Shown: piece by piece, positions 1-5,130 of the stretch
How positions within the stretch are numbered: the first letter of the stretch is position 1
Layout: each line of letters begins with the position of its first letter
Assembly (NCBI GenBank): GCA_022360535.1
Contig: JAKSCP010000359.1
Location: forward strand, 1 to 5,130
Source of the DNA: Pseudomonadales bacterium
GTDB taxonomy: Bacteria; Pseudomonadota; Gammaproteobacteria; Pseudomonadales; Pseudohongiellaceae
DNA length: 5,130 nucleotides
Direction: 5' to 3'
Translations under genes and position numbers: made by a program
The notes under the pieces: generated by a model
Seen by the model: only the letters and a program-made list of their open reading frames with translations
The model's database searches: none
What the model was told of the DNA's origin: nothing

Positions 1-573
1 GTGTACTTCATGGAGATGAACACACGCATCCAGGTTGAACATACCATCACGGAACAAATCACCGGTGTCGATATCGTTCGCGAACAATTACGCATTGCCG
101 AAGGCAAACCGCTTAGCTACCAACAACAAGACATCGGCTACCGCGGCTATGCCATGCAACTGCGCATTAATGCAGAAGACCCCAAGAATGATTTCCTGCC
201 CAGCTTCGGCCGCATAACTCACTACTACGCACCGGGTGGACCAGGGGTTCGAGTAGATACCGCCATCTATACTGGCTATGAGATTCCCCCCTACTTCGAT
301 TCAATGTGCTTGAAACTTGTTGTCTGGTCATTGACCTGGGAAGAAACCGTGGCCAGAGCTCAGCGGGCAATCGACGATATGCGACTACATGGGATTCGCA
401 CTACAGCCAACTATTATCAACAAATATTGAAGCATGAAGAGTTTCAAAATCAGCAATTCGACACTAGCTTCGTCACAAAACACCCTGAACTCTCAAAATA
501 CTCCGACAAGAAACACCCCAGCGATGTCGCCCTGGCGCTGTCGGCTGCAATTGCCGCTTACGCGGGACTGTAG
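1..573 (+). CDS. pycA: Biotin carboxylase subunit of two-subunit pyruvate carboxylase (partial, 3' end)
   Basis: This is the C-terminal 190 residues of an ATP-grasp biotin carboxylase, which uses ATP and bicarbonate to carboxylate biotin on the carrier domain of the partner subunit in the cytoplasm. The first codon (gtg) is an internal Val, not a start: the frame opens inside the active-site motif EMNTRIQVEH. Aligned from memory with E. coli AccC, Glu5, Asn7, Arg9, Gln11 and Glu13 match Glu288, Asn290, Arg292, Gln294 and Glu296, and Arg55 in LRINAEDP matches the catalytic Arg338. About 283 residues therefore lie upstream. The implied total of about 473 exceeds AccC (449). The extra tail, ending in an Ala-rich AAIAAYAGL, resembles pyruvate carboxylase subunit A rather than acetyl-CoA carboxylase. 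The pycB-type gene starting 28 bases downstream supports this. AccC is the main alternative, but accB is normally its neighbour and is not seen here. Confidence 0.93.
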   Translation: MYFMEMNTRIQVEHTITEQITGVDIVREQLRIAEGKPLSYQQQDIGYRGYAMQLRINAEDPKNDFLPSFGRITHYYAPGGPGVRVDTAIYTGYEIPPYFDSMCLKLVVWSLTWEETVARAQRAIDDMRLHGIRTTANYYQQILKHEEFQNQQFDTSFVTKHPELSKYSDKKHPSDVALALSAAIAAYAGL

Positions 574-601
574 TTAGCGCCAACGTCAAAAGGACAGAGG
601 A

Positions 602-2401
602 ATGAGCAGCAAGAAAACCATACAAGTAACCGAAGTCATATTGCGTGACGCTCATCAGTCGTTGATAGCAACCCGCATGCGCACTGAAGACATGCTGCCT
701 ATCTGTCAGCAACTGGACGCTATCGGTTTCTGGTCATTAGAAGTTTGGGGTGGCGCCACTTTCGATGCCTGCATTCGATTTCTCAAGGAAGATCCCTGGG
801 TCAGATTACAACAACTCAGAGCGGCGCTTCCCAACACACGACTGCAAATGCTGCTGCGTGGTCAGAATCTACTCGGCTATCGCCACTATGCCGACGATGT
901 GGTTGCCGCTTTCGTGCAGAAATCCGCCGATAACGGCATCGACGTTTTTCGTGTCTTTGATGCGCTAAACGATCTGCGGAATATTGAAACCGCCATGACG
1001 GCAGTCAAAGCAACCGGCAAACATGCCCAGGGTACTATTTGTTACACCACCAGTCCGGTTCACACGGCGGAGCTGTTCGTAAAGCAAGCGGAACAACTGC
1101 GTGACATGGGTGCCGATTCTATTGCCATAAAAGACATGGCTGGCCTGCTAACCCCTTATGCAACTTACGAATTGGTGAAGGCCATTAAGGGTGCTGTTGA
1201 TCTGCCTCTGGCCATCCACAGTCATGCCACATCCGGATTGGCCCCGTTGTGCCAGCTAAAAGCCATCGAAGCCGGTGCGGACCGCATCGACACTGCCATC
1301 TCCTCTTTCGCCGGAGGAACTTCCCATCCAGCAACCGAGTATCAGGTCGCTGCCTTACAAGGCACGGACTACGATACCGGCCTCGATCTCAGCAAGCTGA
1401 CTGAAATCTGCGAGTACTTTCGTGAAGTGCGCAAGAAATATCACCAGTTTGAAAGCGAATTCACTCGCGAGGACATCTCCGTACAAATCAATCAGGTCCC
1501 TGGCGGCATGATGTCCAATCTGGCAAATCAATTAAAAGATCAGAATGCGCTGGACAGGATTCGGGATGTGTTTGACGAAATTCCGAAGGTGCGGGAAGAC
1601 CTTGGCTACCCTCCTTTGGTAACCCCCACTTCGCAAATTGTAGGCACCCAGGCCGTATACAACGTACTCGCTGGCGAACGCTATAAAACCATTACCAATG
1701 AAGTGAAGCGTTATTTGCAAGGAGGTTATGGTCAACCACCGGCGGGTGTTGACGAAGCGATCCGCAGGAAAGCCATTGGCAACGAAAGCTATTCCGAAGA
1801 AAGGCCGGCTGACGCGCTTGCACCAGAAATGGACAAGCTGCGCAACGATATCGCGGACCTGGCCGGTTCAGAAGAAGATGTGCTCACCTATGCAATGTTC
1901 CCCGATTTGGGCCGAGAATTTCTGCAGCAGCGAGCTGACGGCAGCTTACAGCCAGAAGCCCTGTTACCAATCGATTCCGGGGAACGACCCTCCGGCGCCA
2001 CTGCCACCGAATTCAAGCTGGATGTGCACGGCGAATCTTACGATGTGGCTATAACCGGTGTCGGTGAGTTTGGCGGCGGGCGGCGCAAGCTCTATGTATC
2101 TTTAGATGGAATGCCTGAAGAAGTCATCTTTGAGCCTCTCAACGAATATGTTGCAGAAGAAGGTGGCAAACGCCAACAAGCAACCGAACCAGGTCATGTC
2201 ACTGCAGCCATGCCTGGCAATGTGGTTGAAGTGTTGGTTGGCGAAGGCGACTCTGTAGAGGCAGGTCAGGCCGTGTTGGTAACGGAAGCGATGAAGATGG
2301 AATCAGAAATCAATGCCAACATCGCCGGCACAGTGAAGACCATTAACGTCAGCAAGGGTGATCGTGTTACCCCTGGCGAAGTCTTGATGGAAATCGGGTA
2401 G
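602..2401 (+). CDS. pycB: Pyruvate carboxylase subunit B (carboxyltransferase plus biotin carrier; OadA-like)
   Basis: The 599-residue protein transfers the carboxyl group from carboxybiotin to pyruvate, giving oxaloacetate. Residues about 5-300 form the TIM-barrel carboxyltransferase: Asp16 in LRDAHQS, Lys177 in IKDMAG (the lysine carbamylated in this family) and His206/His208 in IHSH are the expected metal-site residues, and Arg86 in LLRGQN lies in the pyruvate site. Residues about 300-455 are the conserved PYC/OADA domain (LVTPTSQIVGTQ at 339-350, DVLTYAMFPDLG at 426-437). The biotinyl domain occupies about 530-599, with Lys565 in EAMKME as the biotin attachment site. A Shine-Dalgarno AAAGGA at 589-594 sits 7 bases before the ATG. 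Length is normal for the subunit. Oxaloacetate decarboxylase alpha subunits share this architecture, but the biotin carboxylase gene just upstream and the terminator in place of oadB/oadG downstream favour the carboxylase. Confidence 0.93.
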   Translation: MSSKKTIQVTEVILRDAHQSLIATRMRTEDMLPICQQLDAIGFWSLEVWGGATFDACIRFLKEDPWVRLQQLRAALPNTRLQMLLRGQNLLGYRHYADDVVAAFVQKSADNGIDVFRVFDALNDLRNIETAMTAVKATGKHAQGTICYTTSPVHTAELFVKQAEQLRDMGADSIAIKDMAGLLTPYATYELVKAIKGAVDLPLAIHSHATSGLAPLCQLKAIEAGADRIDTAISSFAGGTSHPATEYQVAALQGTDYDTGLDLSKLTEICEYFREVRKKYHQFESEFTREDISVQINQVPGGMMSNLANQLKDQNALDRIRDVFDEIPKVREDLGYPPLVTPTSQIVGTQAVYNVLAGERYKTITNEVKRYLQGGYGQPPAGVDEAIRRKAIGNESYSEERPADALAPEMDKLRNDIADLAGSEEDVLTYAMFPDLGREFLQQRADGSLQPEALLPIDSGERPSGATATEFKLDVHGESYDVAITGVGEFGGGRRKLYVSLDGMPEEVIFEPLNEYVAEEGGKRQQATEPGHVTAAMPGNVVEVLVGEGDSVEAGQAVLVTEAMKMESEINANIAGTVKTINVSKGDRVTPGEVLMEIG

Positions 2402-2416
2402 ATTCCGAACTAACAC

Positions 2417-2456
2417 AAAAAAAACCCGCGAGCGTTTATGCGCTCGCGGGTTTTTT
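2417..2456. terminator. Bidirectional rho-independent terminator between convergent genes
   Basis: A perfect 10-bp GC-rich stem (CCCGCGAGCG at 2425-2434 with CGCTCGCGGG at 2441-2450) encloses the 6-base loop TTTATG. It is preceded by eight A (2417-2424) and followed by six T (2451-2456), so six further A-T pairs can extend the stem. Either strand reads as a hairpin plus U-tract. It begins 16 bases after the pycB stop and lies 13 bases beyond the stop of the opposing NHL-repeat gene, so it should end both transcripts and prevent convergent read-through. Confidence 0.95.
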
Positions 2457-2469
2457 GTCTTTAATAAAG

Positions 2470-3588
2470 CTAGCGCGGTCGTCTTTCGTATTTTGTAAAT
2501 GCACCACCAGCCCAACTCAGCGAGTTAGGACCTTCGGCAGCATACACATTGCCATCGGCATCAACCGCAACACCCTCGCCGGCGGTACCCTGCCCGACGC
2601 GATCAGGTCTTTCGAATGGCTGGATGAGTCCCACTACGTTATCTTCCTCCAGCGGTCCTATTCTCACACCGTTGCGCCAACCTACGTGATTGGTCGGGCC
2701 GGACTCAGAGTCGATGGCATATACCATATTGTCGTCGGTGATAAACAAACCACTGATACGACCGTAGGCATAGCGGGACTCCAAATAGTTTCCGTCTTGA
2801 TCAAAAATCTCAATGCGGTGGTTACCCCGATCTGCGACCCAAAGTCGCCCGTAGGCATCGAACTCCAGTGCATGGGGGGTGCGAAACTCCCCGTGTTGTA
2901 CACCAATCTGACCCCACTCCTTAATGAAAGTACCATCGGGAGCAAACTTCATAATGCGTGCCGTATTGCCTGCGGCGCGCCCCTCTTCCATCGCGGCATT
3001 GGAAGTCATGCCCTGACCATTGTGGCCATCAGACACGTAGATATTACCGTTGGGCCCTACGATTACATCGTTGGGTTGGTTGAACATACCCGGCCCTGAT
3101 CCTGCTTGTCCGGGAGTGCCCAGACTCATCAGCAGTTCACCATCGGCGCTAAACTGGTGAACCTGGTGCCCCTTGGTGCCTTCTGGATTAGCAGCAAAGT
3201 CAGTGACCCAAACTGTGCCATCCTCGGCGGCGTGGATGCCATGAGGTGTCTGCATAATGCCGCCGCCAAAATTGGCCATCACTTCGCCAGTATGACGATT
3301 GAATTTAAAGATTGGGTCCACCGGATTGGTGTCGCAATTGACAGGAACTCCGCCTCCGAAGCTACTGGCGCCGCAACGCTCGTAGGCCCAGATATGCCCG
3401 TCGTTCGGATCAATATCGATGCCTGCGGTGGAGCCCCAGTTTCGACCACTGGGCAATTCTCCCCAATTGCGCGTGACCACCGGATTGGGATCGGGCATCC
3501 CCTCTCCGGTAATGTAGTTTCCTTGGGCGACAGCACCGGAGATCAGTGAAATGGAAAGTCCAGCAGTAATAAGAGCTCGGAACGACAT
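2470..3588 (-). CDS. Secreted NHL-repeat six-bladed beta-propeller, peptidyl-hydroxyglycine amidating lyase-like
   Basis: The 372-residue protein starts with a Sec signal peptide (MSFRALITAGLSISLISG) with likely cleavage after AVA at residue 21, so it should be periplasmic or secreted. The mature part contains NHL/propeller blades, clearest at about 112-150, 166-225, 235-270 and 333-368, each with a DG-x-hydrophobic-W/Y-V-x-D pattern. The blade order and motifs PHGI (114-117), QPNDVIV (171-177), YVSDG (184-188) and TPHALEF (237-243) match the lyase half of peptidylglycine amidating enzymes. Compared from memory with mammalian PAL, Arg71, His116 and His239 correspond to Arg533, His585 and His690. 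His189 stands where the catalytic Tyr654 is, and Glu338 where the zinc ligand His786 is. Cys72 and Cys85 could form a disulfide in the periplasm. Bacterial members of this group generally have no proven reaction, so true amidating lyase activity should not be assumed. It is monocistronic here and converges on pycB. Confidence 0.88.
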   Translation of the reverse strand: MSFRALITAGLSISLISGAVAQGNYITGEGMPDPNPVVTRNWGELPSGRNWGSTAGIDIDPNDGHIWAYERCGASSFGGGVPVNCDTNPVDPIFKFNRHTGEVMANFGGGIMQTPHGIHAAEDGTVWVTDFAANPEGTKGHQVHQFSADGELLMSLGTPGQAGSGPGMFNQPNDVIVGPNGNIYVSDGHNGQGMTSNAAMEEGRAAGNTARIMKFAPDGTFIKEWGQIGVQHGEFRTPHALEFDAYGRLWVADRGNHRIEIFDQDGNYLESRYAYGRISGLFITDDNMVYAIDSESGPTNHVGWRNGVRIGPLEEDNVVGLIQPFERPDRVGQGTAGEGVAVDADGNVYAAEGPNSLSWAGGAFTKYERRPR

Positions 3589-3594
3589 AACAGC

Positions 3595-3603
3595 TCCTCC
3601 TTT
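3595..3603 (-). promoter_or_regulatory. Strong Shine-Dalgarno of the NHL-repeat protein gene
   Basis: Read on the minus strand this is AAAGGAGGA, an almost full complement of the 16S rRNA 3' end, six bases before the ATG at 3588-3586. It fixes the start codon, which also gives a well-formed signal peptide. It is clearly stronger than the ribosome binding sites of the other genes in the window, suggesting efficient translation. Confidence 0.85.
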
Positions 3604-3656
3604 GTTGTTCTAGTAATTACGAGAATGACGTCTCTTTTCCAGAGTCTACAACACAA

Positions 3657-3671
3657 GTGTGGTGCCCACAC
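3657..3671. repeat. Short inverted repeat in the divergent intergenic region
   Basis: The arms GTGTGG (3657-3662) and CCACAC (3666-3671) are perfectly complementary around a 3-base centre TGC. There is no T-tract on either side, so a terminator is unlikely. It lies 69 bases upstream of the NHL-repeat gene start and 113 bases upstream of the carbonic anhydrase start, where an operator could sit. It may be a chance dyad. Confidence 0.35.
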
Positions 3672-3700
3672 CTGCTATTGGTCGCCGCAATACCTGTCCC

Positions 3701-3716
3701 CATCGCAGCTGCAATG
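3701..3716. repeat. Near-perfect 16-bp palindrome in the divergent intergenic region
   Basis: CATCGCAGCTGCAATG is self-complementary at seven of eight base pairs, with only the C3704/A3713 pair mismatched. It sits 31 bases before the candidate -10 at 3747 and so slightly upstream of where a -35 would be for the carbonic anhydrase gene. The size and symmetry fit a dimeric repressor or activator site, but I do not recognise the motif as that of a known regulator. Confidence 0.3.
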
Positions 3717-3746
3717 CCACGCAGGACTGAATTGCTAAGAAGAAGG

Positions 3747-3752
3747 TACAAT
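3747..3752 (+). promoter_or_regulatory. Candidate -10 element for the carbonic anhydrase/serine hydrolase unit
   Basis: TACAAT differs from the sigma-70 -10 consensus at one base and lies 32 bases upstream of the ATG at 3785. No good -35 hexamer is present at a spacing of 16-18 bases (the sequence there is near GGACTG), and there is no extended -10 TG, so the promoter would be weak or activator dependent. No convincing promoter was found for the divergent minus-strand gene either. Confidence 0.3.
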
Positions 3753-3784
3753 TTGCCCGCATCACTGCAAGACAGGGAGTAAAA

Positions 3785-4315
3785 ATGATCTATAGCCTGG
3801 GAGAGCACCGGGTGGAGATTGTCGGCGAAGACTATTTCGTCGCGGACAATGCCACTGTGGTAGGACTCGTGAGACTGGAAAACAATGCCAGTGTTTGGTT
3901 TAACGCGGTGATTAGAGGAGACAATGAACTCATTACCGTCGGTGAAAACTCTAACATACAGGACGGTTCCGTCTTGCACACAGATCCTGGCGTGCCGCTG
4001 ACGATTGGCAAGAATGTCACCGTGGGCCACAAGGTAATGCTGCACGGTTGCACTATTGGTGACAATTCCCTGATCGGAATTAACTCAGTGATACTGAACG
4101 GCGCCAAAATCGGCAAGAATTGTTTGATCGGTGCTAACAGCCTGATCACCGAAGGCAAAGAAATCCCTGACGGCTCGCTGGTCATGGGCTCACCCGCGAA
4201 AGTCATCAAGCAACTTAGCGAAGAGCAACAGCAGGGACTGCTGGCTAGCGCGGAAACCTATGTCAAAAACTTCAAACGCTTCAAGGCGGAATTGCTGGTT
4301 GACGATCGCCACTGA
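3785..4315 (+). CDS. Gamma-class carbonic anhydrase family protein (left-handed beta-helix)
   Basis: The 176-residue cytoplasmic protein consists largely of hexapeptide repeats (for example at 72-122, with V/I/L-G-x-N-x steps) followed by a C-terminal helix rich in Lys and Glu, the layout of the trimeric gamma carbonic anhydrase/YrdA/PaaY family. His65, His82 and His87 are the three expected metal ligands, with the typical H-x4-H spacing of the last two. Arg44, Asp46, Asn57, Gln59 and Asp60 match active-site positions of Methanosarcina Cam. The glutamates used for proton transfer in Cam and its acidic loop are missing (Asn47 stands next to Asp46), as in CamH-like members, so activity may be low or different. 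AGGGAG at 3774-3779 precedes the ATG by five bases. Likely reaction: reversible hydration of CO2 to bicarbonate. A PaaY-like thioesterase is an alternative. It is followed after 25 bases by a serine hydrolase gene. Confidence 0.9.
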   Translation: MIYSLGEHRVEIVGEDYFVADNATVVGLVRLENNASVWFNAVIRGDNELITVGENSNIQDGSVLHTDPGVPLTIGKNVTVGHKVMLHGCTIGDNSLIGINSVILNGAKIGKNCLIGANSLITEGKEIPDGSLVMGSPAKVIKQLSEEQQQGLLASAETYVKNFKRFKAELLVDDRH

Positions 4316-4340
4316 GCATTATCGAAGGCAGGAACCCTAA

Positions 4341-5130
4341 ATGATGAACCGACTATCGTATCTCTTAATCGCTGCGCTTGTAGCAGCTTGCACATCTCCA
4401 ACTTCTTTCGATATTTCCTTTCCTGCGCAGAATAGCTCCGAGTCGGGGATGCGCCCGATTCACTCCCTGAATTTTGGTATCGACCAGTCCGAAATCGATG
4501 ACATTAAGCGCGAAATGCAACGCGCTGTGGATGTTGGTCATGTTGCCGGTGCACTCCTGCTAGTTGGGAACAGTGACGGCATCGGCGTGCTGGAATCTGT
4601 CGGCACCCAGACTGAGGCGGGAGTCACACCAGTAAATCAGGACACACTGTTCCGTATTTATTCCATGACAAAACCGGTCATCAGCGTCGCTGCCATGTCC
4701 CTGGTTGAAGAGGGTGTATTGAATCTCGACGATCCAGTCAGTGATTACATTCCAAGCTTTGCCAACTTGCGTGTTGTCACAGGATCTAACGGAGAGTCTC
4801 GACCTGCCAACAATACAATGACCATCGAGCATCTGTTGACCCATCAATCGGGTATCGTGCAACAACCCTTTGCCATGAACACACCTCTCGGCCCGATCTA
4901 TCGAGATAATTTTCCAGATGTACTGACCGGACCTGATCCTGCTGTGGTTGGTGATAGTTTTATGGATGAATTCAACAATATTACCGCGCAAGAACTGGCA
5001 ACACGTATTGGCAGGCTCCCGGTATTATTCGAACCCGGCACCGCCTGGCACTATGGGCATTCAACGGATGTGCTTGGTGCCGTGTTAGAAGTGGCATCTG
5101 GTCAGCCCCTGGATCAATTACTGCAGGAAC
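4341..5130 (+). CDS. Lipoprotein serine hydrolase, beta-lactamase/family VIII esterase type (partial, 3' end missing)
   Basis: The frame is open from the ATG to the window end (263 codons) and has no stop. Residues 1-16 are a short signal sequence leading to Cys17 in LVAAC, a lipobox. Thr18 instead of Asp at the next position suggests sorting to the outer membrane. From about residue 50 it is a serine beta-lactamase-fold protein: Ser108-x-x-Lys111 in YSMTKP carries the nucleophile and general base, MTIEHLLTHQSG (160-171) is the usual family block, and Tyr238 in WHYGHSTDVLG is the second catalytic tyrosine. Family members are usually about 380-430 residues, so the KTG/HxG-type third motif should lie outside the window. 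The sequence resembles esterase/D-aminopeptidase-like members more than AmpC, so antibiotic resistance is not implied. The ATG follows GGCAGGA by seven bases. An ATG one codon later is an equally possible start. Probable second gene of a unit with the carbonic anhydrase gene, 25 bases upstream. Confidence 0.9.
   Translation, partial: MMNRLSYLLIAALVAACTSPTSFDISFPAQNSSESGMRPIHSLNFGIDQSEIDDIKREMQRAVDVGHVAGALLLVGNSDGIGVLESVGTQTEAGVTPVNQDTLFRIYSMTKPVISVAAMSLVEEGVLNLDDPVSDYIPSFANLRVVTGSNGESRPANNTMTIEHLLTHQSGIVQQPFAMNTPLGPIYRDNFPDVLTGPDPAVVGDSFMDEFNNITAQELATRIGRLPVLFEPGTAWHYGHSTDVLGAVLEVASGQPLDQLLQE

Noticed and set aside
1728..2054. Plus-strand 108-codon open frame preceded by an AAGGAGG sequence near 1719-1725
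   Set aside because: It is out of frame inside pycB in a conserved region (the LQGGYGQPP stretch). The Shine-Dalgarno-like sequence is explained by the codons for that conserved peptide.
602..2401. Sodium-pumping oxaloacetate decarboxylase alpha subunit as the function
   Set aside because: No oadB or oadG gene follows; a terminator lies 16 bases after the stop codon, and a biotin carboxylase gene precedes it, which fits pyruvate carboxylase.
2455..3549. Long plus-strand open frames (214 and 147 codons, in one frame) opposite the NHL-repeat gene
   Set aside because: They are in codon register with the minus-strand gene, where antisense stops arise only from TTA, CTA or TCA codons, which that gene rarely uses. 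The translations show no recognisable domain, while the minus strand has a signal peptide, propeller repeats and a strong Shine-Dalgarno.
3617..4045. Minus-strand 142-codon open frame spanning the intergenic region and the carbonic anhydrase start
   Set aside because: It overlaps the well-supported carbonic anhydrase gene, has a low-complexity unfamiliar translation and no clear ribosome binding site.
4560..4991. Minus-strand 143-codon open frame
   Set aside because: It lies fully inside the serine hydrolase gene, whose plus-strand frame has SxxK and Tyr catalytic motifs. The antisense translation shows no family features.
4341..5130. Class C beta-lactamase resistance gene
   Set aside because: The SxxK and Tyr motifs fit the wider fold, but the lipobox and the Y-G-H-S motif instead of Y-x-N point to an esterase/peptidase-like member. 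The third motif is outside the window.

Overview
The window looks like an ordinary chromosomal stretch of a Gram-negative proteobacterium, most likely a gammaproteobacterium. The two pyruvate carboxylase subunits resemble the Pseudomonas-type pair as I remember it. One protein carries a lipoprotein signal and another a Sec signal, as expected for a diderm cell. The genus cannot be fixed from the sequence. I see no rRNA, tRNA, CRISPR array, insertion sequence, integrase or phage gene.

Layout: (1) 1-2401, plus strand: the 3' end of a biotin carboxylase subunit gene (pycA type, N-terminus outside the window), then after 28 bases a complete carboxyltransferase/biotin-carrier subunit gene (pycB, also annotated oadA). 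Together they would form the two-subunit, biotin-dependent pyruvate carboxylase that makes oxaloacetate. (2) 2417-2456: a very strong hairpin flanked by an A-tract and a T-tract, placed to terminate transcription from both sides. (3) 2470-3588, minus strand: a secreted NHL-repeat beta-propeller related to peptidyl-hydroxyglycine amidating lyase (PAL), converging on pycB and preceded by a near-perfect Shine-Dalgarno. (4) 3589-3784: a 196-base divergent intergenic region with two small dyads and a weak promoter candidate. (5) 3785-4315, plus strand: a gamma-class carbonic anhydrase-like left-handed beta-helix protein. (6) 4341-5130, plus strand: a lipoprotein serine hydrolase of the beta-lactamase/family VIII esterase type, cut by the window end and probably co-transcribed with (5).

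How they may work together: the carboxylase consumes bicarbonate and the gamma carbonic anhydrase could supply it, but the two lie in different transcription units, so this link is only inferred. The propeller and the serine hydrolase both carry export signals and have no evident link to the carboxylase. The most interesting item is the propeller: it keeps some PAL active-site positions (Arg71, His116, His239) but appears to have His in place of the catalytic Tyr and Glu in place of the third zinc-binding His. I found no clear evidence of an undescribed multi-gene system.
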